Shown in pieces: positions 8,206 to 15,846 of a stretch of 64,000 nt of DNA. Location: assembly GCA_002238415.1 (NCBI GenBank), contig MPMI01000026.1, positions 1 through 64,000 of the forward strand, read 5' to 3'. The stretch comes from Desulfurellaceae bacterium bin18. GTDB taxonomy: Bacteria; Desulfobacterota; Binatia; Bin18. Position 1 is the stretch's first letter, and each line of letters starts with the position of its first letter. The notes under the pieces were generated by a model. It saw nothing but the letters and a program-made list of their open reading frames with translations, was not told where the DNA came from and made no database searches. The translations under genes and the position numbers were made by a program.

Positions 8206-8352
8206 AGGCCGTTTAGGCGTGAGGAATCATGAAATTTCGTGAGAAATGGGATTTCATGACCATGAAATTTCATACCCCATGAAAAGTGGTGCAAATCCGT
8301 GATATTAGGCCATTTTTGATGAAATTTTGGGGCAAAATCACGAAATTTCGCC

Positions 8353-8763
8353 ATGAAATATTTCACGATTTCTCATGTTTCCAGAGTGGCACTCGAATTA
8401 TGGAAATTTGCATGGAGTGACTGCCAGGGCGACGTCGAGTCACGTTTTAGTAAAGATGATCTCCTGAATACCGTGATGCTCTACTGGCTCACCAACAGTT
8501 TCGGGACCTCTGCGCGCTATTACTATGAAGCCGCCCACAATATATGGCAGCCATCCCATGATCGTTCTCCGGTCGTAGAAGCACCAACCGGCTGTGCGGT
8601 GTTTCTCCAGGAAGTGGCCCTGATGCCACGCAGCTGGGCTGAGCGCTATTACAATCTCCAGCGTTGGACCGTAATGCCCTCAGGTGGACATTTTGCCGCC
8701 ATGGAAGAACCGGACAGGCTGGTCGAAGACATCCGTGCTTTCTTCCGGCCATTGCGTGGCTGA
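8353..8763 (+). pseudogene. Epoxide hydrolase, beheaded C-terminal fragment
   Basis: The last 125 or so residues of an alpha/beta-fold epoxide hydrolase of the juvenile-hormone-type family. KFAWSDCQGDVESRFSKDDL, LYWLTNSFGTSARYYYE and the C-terminal MPSGGHFAAMEEP, which includes the catalytic histidine, are all recognisable. The N-terminal half, with the oxyanion-hole HGWP and nucleophile elbow, is missing. Homology begins around 8390, directly after the palindrome cluster, so the gene was probably cut by insertion or deletion at the island's right end. No N-terminal partner was found on the left side of the island. The fragment cannot be active. Confidence 0.75.
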
Positions 8764-8872
8764 GAACGCGCCCTAGCGTGAGGCAGGGCGCCGCTATTGC
8801 CGAGACCGTCCCTGGCTCCCACGGAACGGGTTTGGTACAGTTCAGCCCAACGCTTTGAGGAATGGAGCCATT

Positions 8873-10039
8873 ATGCGTCAACGCCTTCGCTTCGGTGCTT
8901 TTCTTGCTCCCCATCATCCGCTGGGGGAACATCCAACCCTTCAGTTTCAGCGCGACCTCGAATTAGCCACCTTTCTGGACGAACTCCAGTTCGATGAGTT
9001 CTGGGTCGGTGAACATCACTCGGCCGGCTGGGAAACAATCGGCTCGCCGGAAATGTTTCTGGTCGCGGCCGCGGAACGGACGCAGCGCATCCGGCTGGGG
9101 ACCGGTGTGATTTCCGTGCCGTACCACCATCCCTTTAATATCGCCCAGCGTATCGTCCACCTCGACCACCTGAGTCGCGGCCGGGCCATCCTCGGCGTGG
9201 GCCCGGGTGCCTTGCCGTCTGACGCGGTGATGCTGGGTATAGACCCAAGCACGCAACGCGACCGCATGGATGAGGGGCTAGGTGTTGTCCTGCGTCTGCT
9301 GAACGATGACGAGCCGATTACGGTAGAAAGCGATTGGTTCACGCTGAACGAAGCGGCCTTACAATTGCGACCGCTCCAGGATGAGATTCCCGTCGCCGTT
9401 GCCTCATCGATCTCCCCGGCTGGCATGAAAGCCGCGGGTAAGTATGGCGTCGGCGTGCTGTCAATTGCGTCGTATTTGGAAGAGGGACTGACCGCGCTGC
9501 CAACACAGTGGGGCTGGGGCGAAACCTCCGCCCATGAGCACGGCCAGCGTCTCGACCGGGCGGACTGGCGCATTGTGATGCCCTTTCATTTGTCTTCCTC
9601 AAAGGAACAGGCCTACCGCGAGGTGGCTGACGGGCTGCAGCGCTGGCAGAACGAGTATATTGTCGGCACCCTCGGCACGCCAAAACGCAAGCCGTTTGAA
9701 GATGGCTATCGAGCGGCGCGGAGCCTGGATGAACATGGCGGGGGTATTTTCGGAACGCCTGAAGACGCGCTTGAAAAAATCGCCCACCTCCAGGAACTCT
9801 CGGGCGGTTTTGGTACGCTGTTGTGCTTTGTCCACGACTGGACGCCGCTGGACCTGGCCCGCAAGAGCTATGACCTCCTGGCGCGGCACGTGATGCCCCA
9901 CACGCAGGGATTACTGCGGCGGCTGGAGACCTCGGCAGAGCGGGTATCAGCAAACAAGAAGGAGCTGATGAACAAGGCGGGTGGAGCGATTTTGAAAGCC
10001 ATTCGCGAGTACAATGCCGAACATCCACGCGGGCAATAG
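8873..10039 (+). CDS. LLM-class flavin-dependent oxidoreductase (388 aa), limonene-monooxygenase-like
   Basis: A complete luciferase-like TIM-barrel protein. The N-terminal strand RLRFGAFLAPHHP, the FWVGEHHSAGW loop, the IRLGTGVISVPYHHP strand and ILGVGPGALPSD are typical of the LLM clade that includes limonene 1,2-monooxygenase and alkane monooxygenases. Start ATG 8873 is chosen because GGAG lies five bases before it; an upstream in-frame ATG at 8855 has no better site. It uses reduced FMN or F420 to oxidise a hydrophobic substrate. The SDR at 10043 starts three bases after its stop, so the two form an operon and may act in series, the SDR oxidising the alcohol product. Confidence 0.9.
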   Translation: MRQRLRFGAFLAPHHPLGEHPTLQFQRDLELATFLDELQFDEFWVGEHHSAGWETIGSPEMFLVAAAERTQRIRLGTGVISVPYHHPFNIAQRIVHLDHLSRGRAILGVGPGALPSDAVMLGIDPSTQRDRMDEGLGVVLRLLNDDEPITVESDWFTLNEAALQLRPLQDEIPVAVASSISPAGMKAAGKYGVGVLSIASYLEEGLTALPTQWGWGETSAHEHGQRLDRADWRIVMPFHLSSSKEQAYREVADGLQRWQNEYIVGTLGTPKRKPFEDGYRAARSLDEHGGGIFGTPEDALEKIAHLQELSGGFGTLLCFVHDWTPLDLARKSYDLLARHVMPHTQGLLRRLETSAERVSANKKELMNKAGGAILKAIREYNAEHPRGQ

Positions 10040-10042
10040 GGC

Positions 10043-10825
10043 ATGGGTATTTTTACGGGAAAAGTCACCGTCGTGACCGGCGCCAGCCGCGGCCTGGGAA
10101 AACCCATTGCGGTTGAGTTGGCAGAAGCCGGCGCACGGCTGGCCTGCGTGGCGACGCAGGCCGAAAACGCGGCAGAGACGGTTGCCGAGATCAAGCGTCA
10201 GGGCGGAGAGGCGAGCGCGTTTGGCTGTCATGTCGAGCGGGCGGACGAGGTCACACGCTTGTTTGCCGCGATCGAGGAACAACTCGGACCAGTCGATATT
10301 CTGGTCAATAATGCCGGCATCACCCGTCCGCAGTTGACGCTGGAAATGACCGAAGAGAACTGGGACCAGCATATGGACATCAATGTGAAGTCCATTTTCC
10401 TGTGTTCTCAAGCAGCGGCGCGTCAAATGACGCAGCACGGCGGCGGCTGCATTATCAATATCGGCTCGATTTTAGGCCGCAACGCCTTCCCGGCCACGCT
10501 CGGTTACTGTACCTCGAAAGCCGCGGTGGATCACATGACCAGGGTCATGGCGATCGAGTGGGCCAGGTATGGCATTCGCGTCAACTGTATCGCGCCGGGT
10601 TATATCGAGTCGGACATGATCGACGGCCTTGAGGCCGACGGCAAGCTGACCGCGATCGATTTAATCAAGCGCACACCCCAACGGCGGCTTGGCTCGAATG
10701 CGGACATTGCCAAAGCCGTGCGCTTTGTCGCCAGCGAGGACGCCGGTTTCATGACCGGCGAGGTCATGGTTATCGACGGCGGCTGGAGCGCCTTCGGCTA
10801 TTACCAGACCAGAGGCGGGAAATAG
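10043..10825 (+). CDS. Short-chain dehydrogenase/reductase, FabG-like (260 aa)
   Basis: A classical SDR with cofactor motif TGASRGLG near residue 14, NNAG near 90, a catalytic serine in the NIGSILG segment and the Y-x-x-x-K motif in GYCTSKAAVDH. The end has the common VIDGGWS loop. It follows the LLM gene by three bases and is cotranscribed. It interconverts an alcohol and a ketone with NAD(P)H; the substrate is unknown, perhaps the product of the LLM enzyme. Length and motifs are normal. Just after its stop is a decayed fragment of a DUF169 gene, showing that the downstream part of this operon was lost. Confidence 0.92.
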   Translation: MGIFTGKVTVVTGASRGLGKPIAVELAEAGARLACVATQAENAAETVAEIKRQGGEASAFGCHVERADEVTRLFAAIEEQLGPVDILVNNAGITRPQLTLEMTEENWDQHMDINVKSIFLCSQAAARQMTQHGGGCIINIGSILGRNAFPATLGYCTSKAAVDHMTRVMAIEWARYGIRVNCIAPGYIESDMIDGLEADGKLTAIDLIKRTPQRRLGSNADIAKAVRFVASEDAGFMTGEVMVIDGGWSAFGYYQTRGGK

Positions 10826-10833
10826 TCGGGTGT

Positions 10834-10911
10834 CGCCCGCCGTCTCGCCGAGGTTCTCGACACAGTCGAACGAACATCGCAGACGGGCGCGCTACGCCGG
10901 AGAAGACGCCC
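10834..10911 (+). pseudogene. Relic of a DUF169 gene C-terminus
   Basis: These bases match, with substitutions and a deletion of about 11 bases, the end of the intact DUF169 gene at 16465-16553. Shared stretches include CGCTACGCCGGAGAAGACGC. Read in the best frame it starts ARRLAEVLD, then loses the frame. It abuts the SDR stop, so a DUF169 gene probably once followed the SDR. Confidence 0.65.
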
Positions 10912-10914
10912 GTC
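10882..10914. terminator. Hairpin between convergent genes
   Basis: GACGGGCG (10882-10889) pairs perfectly with CGCCCGTC (10907-10914) around a 17-nt loop. It lies between the plus-strand SDR and the minus-strand RidA gene and could end transcription from both sides. No clear T-run on either strand. The arms partly derive from the DUF169 relic. Confidence 0.35.
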
Positions 10915-12139
10915 AATCCGTCATGGCCACCACTTCGATCTCGATCTCCATCTTTTCGTAGGCCAGGCACGGCAGCGGGATGCCCGTTGTGGCGGGCCCG
11001 GGTTCGGTGAAACTGGACGAGCGGATACTTAAGTTGTCGTGCAGGATCTCGGCCGACGCATTGCCCGCGTAGAACGCCGTCACCTTGACGACGTCGTCCA
11101 GCCCGAGGCCGAACTCGCCGAGCACCCTGGCGATGTTCGCCATGCTGGTGCGCGTCTGCGTGACGAGGTCGCCAGGATCGATGACCGCGCCTTTCGAATC
11201 GATCGACACCTGACCGCCAACGTAGACCATGTGCCCGTGCTTGACGCCGTGCTTATAGGGCAGGTGCACCGGCCAGTCCCAATGCCCTGCCGGCCACGCG
11301 TGCTGGCGCGGCAGAGGGCCGTCATCCTCACCCAGCACGGCCGTCACTTCGACGGAGATCATCAATCCGCCGCGAAAGAGCGCCGGGATGGGAATGCCGG
11401 TCGCCGCGGGACCGGGCTCCACAAAGTAACTCGCGACCGCCAGCGCCGAGCCCTCCCATTCTGCGGCCGTGCCGCCGGCGACGTAGTACCGGTTGAGCTT
11501 GACGACGTCGTTGTAACCGGCCCCGAGGTCACCGAGCAGCACGCCGATGCGCTCCGTGACCAGGCGGCTCTGCACGACGAGATCGCCGGCCTCGGCGACG
11601 CCGCCATCGGAGTCAAGCGCCGTTTGTCCGCCGACGAACAGCATGCGGCCGCATCGCAAGGCGTGACTGAACGGCGCGGGCAGAGGTGTCGGTATGCCGG
11701 CGTTGGACACCGTTCGCGCCAGACGCGCACCGTCGGCGCCGCGCATCGCCACGCCCTCGATCTCGACGACCATGTCCTCATAAGCGAGCGCCGGCAATGG
11801 AACGAGGGAGATCACCGGTCCCGGCCCCTCACCGAGCGCCGCCGCGACTTCCGCGAGCAGGCGGTCCCGGTCTTCGTCGCGCTCGTGAACGTAGAAACAG
11901 ATGAGCTTGACGAGATCGGCCATGTCCGCGTCGAGCTCGGCCAGAATGACGCGGATGTACTCCATCGCGGCCCGGGTCTGCGTGGTGAGGTCACCTGGAT
12001 TGCGGACGTTGCCTGCGGAGTCGAGATCGACCTGGCCGCCGAAGAAGATCATCTCGCCGCACCGCACCCCGTGCTTATGCGTCACGTGTATGGGCCAGTC
12101 CCAGTGCCCGTCGGGCCAGGTATAGCGTCGTGCAGCCAT
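10913..12139 (-). CDS. Triple RidA/YjgF-domain fusion protein (408 aa)
   Basis: Three consecutive RidA-like units of about 125-140 residues are fused. Unit 1 (about 10-130) has MIFFGGQVDLDSAGNV and LPALAYEDMVVEIE, unit 2 (about 150-275) MLFVGGQTALDSDGGV and IPALFRGGLMISVE, and unit 3 (about 285-408) MVYVGGQVSIDSKGAV and LPCLAYEKMEIEIE. A repeated HWDWP(I/V)H phrase precedes units 1 and 3. Ordinary RidA proteins are about 130 residues and assemble as trimers that hydrolyse reactive enamines and imines, so a single chain with three units could form a pseudo-trimer. The canonical RidA arginine is not obvious in each unit, so some may be structural only. The gene is transcribed with the upstream flavin reductase at 12167-14119, 27 bases away. 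Confidence 0.85.
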   Translation of the reverse strand: MAARRYTWPDGHWDWPIHVTHKHGVRCGEMIFFGGQVDLDSAGNVRNPGDLTTQTRAAMEYIRVILAELDADMADLVKLICFYVHERDEDRDRLLAEVAAALGEGPGPVISLVPLPALAYEDMVVEIEGVAMRGADGARLARTVSNAGIPTPLPAPFSHALRCGRMLFVGGQTALDSDGGVAEAGDLVVQSRLVTERIGVLLGDLGAGYNDVVKLNRYYVAGGTAAEWEGSALAVASYFVEPGPAATGIPIPALFRGGLMISVEVTAVLGEDDGPLPRQHAWPAGHWDWPVHLPYKHGVKHGHMVYVGGQVSIDSKGAVIDPGDLVTQTRTSMANIARVLGEFGLGLDDVVKVTAFYAGNASAEILHDNLSIRSSSFTEPGPATTGIPLPCLAYEKMEIEIEVVAMTD

Positions 12140-12166
12140 CAGTTACTCCTCCTTTAAGGATAGCCC

Positions 12167-14119
12167 TCAAGCTTCGTACCCGGCGAGAAACCCCGGCCAG
12201 ATACAGCTGCGCAGGTTGCCGAGCCGCACACAATCGCCAACGAAGCGCGACGCGGGGGCGAGCGCTTGTGCGACGCCGTCGAATTCCCTATCGGGCCGGA
12301 AACCCCAGGCCGGCACGATGGTGTCAGCTTCGAGATCGATGATCTGGCCGTCGTCGCCGGTGAACCGAGCGCCCCGCTCCGTGATCTCGGCGATGCGGTG
12401 GTTGCCCTTAATCTCGACGCCGTTGCCGATCATCATGTCCATGAACACCTTGCGGCTGAAGGGCTCGAGATCGGGAATGAGATCGGTGGCGGCTTCCTTG
12501 ACGGTGGTCAACACGACCTTTTTGCCGAGACGGGCGAGGTAGACCGCGATGTCGCAGCCCAGCCAGCCGCCACCGACGACAATGACACGGTCGCCCGCCG
12601 TCGCTCTCTCTTCCAGCAGGTCGACGGGAAAGGAGACGTGCGGCAGATCGACACCGGTGACGTCGCGAAACTTCGATTGTACGCCGCAGGCTACGATCAG
12701 CAGGTCCGGATTCAACGGGCGGATCAGCTCGGGCGTCGCCTCTGTCTCCATGCGGATATCGACGTCCAGGCGCGCGACCTCGTAGGCCATGTGATCCATC
12801 AGCGCGCGCAGGTCGTCCTTGAAACCGAGCTGCGCGGCTATTTGCAGCTGGCCGCCCAATCGATCCGTCTTTTCGAACAGTGTGACCTCGTGTCCCCGCA
12901 GGCAGGCGACCCGCGCCACCTCCATGCCGGCAGCGCCGCCGCCGAGCACGACCACGCGGCGGCGCGCATCGGCGGCGCGCATCGGATAGGTGCTTTCGCG
13001 CCCGCACTGGAAATTTACGTCACAGCGTTGCGGGCGTCCCAGCATCTCGCCGTTCAGACAACTCTCGTTGCAGCGAATGCACGGCCGGACGGCCCTGACG
13101 TCACCCGTTGCGGCGTGGTTGGGGATCTCTGGATCGGTCAGAAAACCGCGGCCGATAGCGACGATGTCGGCTTTTCCGTCACGCACCACCTCCGCCGCCA
13201 TCGGAACGTCGATCGCGCCGACGGTGATGATCGGCAAGGTCGCGACCTGCTTGACCGCGTCGGCGAGATGCACAAGGTTGCCGCGCGGCGCGTAGATGGG
13301 CGCGCAGCACTCCTCCCAGCTCTCTCCGATCGACCCCGACACGTGATGCGCATCGATGCCTGCCGCCTCCAGCATCAGGGCGAACTCGCGGGCTTCTTCT
13401 ATGGCGAACGCCTCGGGCGAGAAATCGTCGCCGTTATACCGATAGATGATCGGGAAATCGGGACCGACCAGCGCGCGGGAACGGCGCACGATCTCGAGCG
13501 AAAAGCGCGCCCGGTTCTCGAGCGATCCGCCCCACTCGTCGGTACGCTTATTGCCGTAAGGCGACAGAAACGTACCGGGCAGATAGCCGTGCGCGCCATG
13601 GATCTCGACCGCTTCGAAACCGGCGTTCTTGGCGCGCCGCGCGGCTTCGGCAAATTTGTCGAGCACCTCCTCGATTTCGTCCGGCGTGATCTCCCGGACT
13701 CGATAGTGATCGCTGTAGAGCGCTTCGTATACCTTGTCCGGAATTGCGGACGGCGACAGACAGGGTTGCGCATACGAACTCTGACGGCCGGCATGCGCGA
13801 GCTGCAGGCACGCCCGCGCGCCGTTTAGGGTAATGGTCTCGGCGAGCAGGCTCAGGCCCACCAGATAGCGATCGCTGCTCGCGCTCAGCATGCCCCATTC
13901 CGCCGACGAGAGCTTTTCGTCGATGTGGGCGAACTCGATGATGAGCATGCTGGCGCCGCCTTTCGCGCGCACCGCGTAGTGATCGATCAATGCCTGCGTG
14001 ACCTCTCCGTCCGCCGTCGGCAAACGCGAGCACATTGGCGCCATCACGATCCGGTTCTTGAGGTTCAACTTGCCGATCTTGATGGGCTCGAACAGCGGTG
14101 AGAGATCAGCGTTGGGCAT
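12167..14119 (-). CDS. NADH:flavin oxidoreductase / 2,4-dienoyl-CoA reductase-like enzyme (650 aa)
   Basis: Old-Yellow-Enzyme TIM barrel over residues 1-340 with FMN contacts and HGAH at 174-177. Next is a 4Fe-4S cysteine cluster C347, C350, C354 and C366 (CIRCNESCLNGEM), then two Rossmann folds for FAD and NAD(P): GGGAAGME at about 393 and VVGGGWLG at about 500. This is the FadH/trimethylamine-dehydrogenase layout at full length. It reduces C=C bonds of enones or dienoyl thioesters, or demethylates amines, passing electrons from NAD(P)H through FAD, Fe-S and FMN. It heads an operon with the RidA triple-domain gene, which might handle an imine or enamine product. It is divergent from the LDI-like selenoprotein gene. 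Confidence 0.93.
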   Translation of the reverse strand: MPNADLSPLFEPIKIGKLNLKNRIVMAPMCSRLPTADGEVTQALIDHYAVRAKGGASMLIIEFAHIDEKLSSAEWGMLSASSDRYLVGLSLLAETITLNGARACLQLAHAGRQSSYAQPCLSPSAIPDKVYEALYSDHYRVREITPDEIEEVLDKFAEAARRAKNAGFEAVEIHGAHGYLPGTFLSPYGNKRTDEWGGSLENRARFSLEIVRRSRALVGPDFPIIYRYNGDDFSPEAFAIEEAREFALMLEAAGIDAHHVSGSIGESWEECCAPIYAPRGNLVHLADAVKQVATLPIITVGAIDVPMAAEVVRDGKADIVAIGRGFLTDPEIPNHAATGDVRAVRPCIRCNESCLNGEMLGRPQRCDVNFQCGRESTYPMRAADARRRVVVLGGGAAGMEVARVACLRGHEVTLFEKTDRLGGQLQIAAQLGFKDDLRALMDHMAYEVARLDVDIRMETEATPELIRPLNPDLLIVACGVQSKFRDVTGVDLPHVSFPVDLLEERATAGDRVIVVGGGWLGCDIAVYLARLGKKVVLTTVKEAATDLIPDLEPFSRKVFMDMMIGNGVEIKGNHRIAEITERGARFTGDDGQIIDLEADTIVPAWGFRPDREFDGVAQALAPASRFVGDCVRLGNLRSCIWPGFLAGYEA

Positions 14120-14277
14120 GGGTATCCCCTCCTCGTCGTTAAAGTCGGGTCCGCAGAATACCGATAGGTAATTGGCGCTGAGTATAGACCGGTATGATTG
14201 TTTTTCTCAAGCGTACGTGGCTAAATGCAGAGTGTCGTACGCTAATAATACGAGCGGCAAAACGAGAGGAGGGCAGT

Positions 14278-15816
14278 ATGGCAGACGAGACGGTCCAGAC
14301 CGAGCTGTCCGAAAGGGCGCGCGGCTGGCTCAAATACCTGTACCGCAAGGCCATGGTGGACGACGACTGGTCCAAAGACGGTCGGCCATCTGAAATGTGG
14401 GACGATAAAAGCCTGCCCCCCATGGGGAATTTTCATCGCTTCGATGCCGTAGACTCGTCCTACGCGGTCGCCATGATGAGCGACATCACGCCGGCCTGGC
14501 GCGAGGTGTACAGCAAGATTCTGGAAAGCCTAGTTGACCGGATTACCGACTACTGGGGGACCTATGACTGGTCCGAGCAGATCGGCCCCGACCCGCAGCG
14601 CGAGCACTATCCGGATGAGTTTTTCCCCTTGCTCATTCCCAACGAGCTCCGCGGGGAATACGACACGCCGGGCTGGGCTGCAAACGGGGTTGAGCCGTGG
14701 GGCTATGAGCCCGACCCGATCAAGGCCGCCGGAGCGATTTACTACAAAGGCTTTCTGTCGCTGACCATGGGCTTACACCTGTATGTGTCGGGTGACCGAA
14801 AATATAATGACGGTTTCAGCGTCGTGAATAATGGCGAGCATACGTTTCACTACACCCACACCAGCATGAATGAGTACATCAGCGACCAGTGGTGTAGCAG
14901 ACCCGAGGGCTCGCATTGAGAGAACACCAAAGTGTGGCCGCTGTGACTCACGGTCACCAGCCTCGGTCTGAGGCTTTACGACACCTTCTATAACGGCAAC
15001 ACGTTTCGCGCGTTTGAGCAGTGGTACGAGTACGCTAAGCAAAACTATATTGCCCCGTCCGAGGACCCGCTTCTGCCCGAGTGGGTGACCATCTATTACG
15101 ACCCGTTGATTGATTACAATAACACCCTGCCCGCCGTCTTTAGCTGGATTATGTGGGGGTTTTACCTATTGCCGAACGACCGGGCCATGGCCACTCGCTT
15201 TTATGAGACCGTCAAACGAGACTATCTGGTCGAAAAGCCGGACGGCACGGCGTATATAACCTTCGCGCCTGGCGCGACCGAGGATCATCCATATATGACG
15301 GTCCGCGCCCTGAGTCTGGCTCAGGATCTGGGTGACACGGAGACGGCCAGGAAAATACGTTCCCATGCCGAGGCCAACTACGAGCCAACCTGGGATCGGG
15401 ACGCCGGGGAATTCTATTATGGCTTTGGACTGAACGAACCCTATCCGCGCGGGCAGTATAACGCCAATCTGATGGTGGCTGAGGTCGGTGGCCCAGGTGC
15501 GTGGTCCCGCATCTATACCGAGCCGAACCTGGAGAAGTTCGACCAGCCCACCGTATACGAGGTGGACTTTCCAAACATGGGTTTGTCACAGGCGTATTAC
15601 GACCAAGAGGAGAAGACCCTGGTCTTACGGACCTATACGGCTGACCCGGCCGCCCAGGGACGACCGACCAGCTTTCGCGTCAAGAACTTGCAGCAGCCGA
15701 GTACCTGTCGGGTGCTCATGGACGGTCAGGCGTGGGACAACTGGAGCGTGCAGGGCGGCGAGATTGAGGTCTCAACCGAGATCGGTGTACATGCGTTCCA
15801 GATTATTGAAACGTGA
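14278..15816 (+). CDS. Linalool dehydratase/isomerase-like selenoprotein with two Sec (TGA) codons (512 aa)
   Basis: One frame runs from ATG 14278 (AGGAGG nearby) to TGA 15814-15816 and is broken only by TGA at 14917 (codon 214) and 14944 (codon 223). Around them the text reads PEGSH-U-ENTKVWPL-U-LTVTSLGL. The fold resembles linalool dehydratase/isomerase (LinD): YYKGFLSLTMGLHLYVSG corresponds to the LinD segment around its KGHLNL helix. As I recall the LinD structure, the active-site cysteines are C171 and C180, also nine residues apart, followed by a helix ending in L-x-x-YD. Both TGAs therefore replace catalytic cysteines. LinD adds or removes water at terpene tertiary alcohols. The substrate here is unknown. 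SECIS-like hairpins follow each TGA. Downstream DUF169 is probably cotranscribed. Reading it as two genes or a pseudogene is less likely, because frame and motifs are otherwise intact. Confidence 0.8.
14936..14955 (+). promoter_or_regulatory. Candidate SECIS hairpin for the first TGA of the LDI-like gene
   Basis: GGCCG (14936-14940) plus TG (14942-14943) pair with CA (14949-14950) and CGGTC (14951-14955), giving seven pairs with one bulged C and one G-U pair. The loop is UGACU, which is the second UGA codon plus CU, with G in the second loop position 25 nt after the first UGA. Spacing fits bacterial SECIS rules, but the stem is weaker than in the other two. Confidence 0.4.
14959..14975 (+). 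promoter_or_regulatory. Candidate SECIS hairpin for the second TGA of the LDI-like gene
   Basis: AGCCTC (14959-14964) and GAGGCT (14970-14975) form a perfect 6-bp stem with loop GGUCU (14965-14969). The first loop G lies 18 nt after the TGA at 14944-14946, within the 16-37 nt window expected for bacterial SECIS elements. A GGUC apex is also the SelB-binding feature of the E. coli fdhF hairpin. Confidence 0.7.
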
Positions 15817-15846
15817 GACCGTGTGCTCACCAGAGGAGTAAAGGCC

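Larger units (their letters stand above)
8014..8364. repeat. Cluster of GAAATTTC palindromes
   Basis: Repeated perfect or near-perfect palindromes share a GAAATTTC core: 8014-8025 (GTGAAATTTCAC), 8231-8238, 8262-8273 (ATGAAATTTCAT) and 8341-8350 (CGAAATTTCG). Split or stretched versions occur at 8243-8255 (GAAAT-GGG-ATTTC) and 8355-8364 (GAAATATTTC), and a half-decayed one at 8321-8328. Spacing is irregular. The cluster lies at the right edge of the mobile island, next to a truncated host gene. It could be multiple binding sites for a dimeric repressor, or iteron or end-recognition sites. Confidence 0.7.

Noticed and set aside
8014-8364. CRISPR array
   Set aside because: Repeats are short palindromes with irregular spacing and no spacers of equal size.
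11039-12157. 372-residue plus-strand frame opposite the RidA fusion
   Set aside because: Antisense shadow of the RidA gene with arginine- and histidine-rich composition.
12266-13828. 520-residue plus-strand frame opposite the FadH-like gene
   Set aside because: It is the antisense of a clear OYE/FadH coding region; its translation has no family-like motifs.
14278-15816. TGA reassigned to tryptophan or another amino acid genome-wide
   Set aside because: Many other genes in the window end with TGA at conserved C-termini, and TGG is used for Trp throughout.
15085-15816. Separate gene starting at an ATG after the second TGA
   Set aside because: It would split the LDI fold; sequence upstream of the ATG continues the same family without a frame change, and no ribosome site precedes it.
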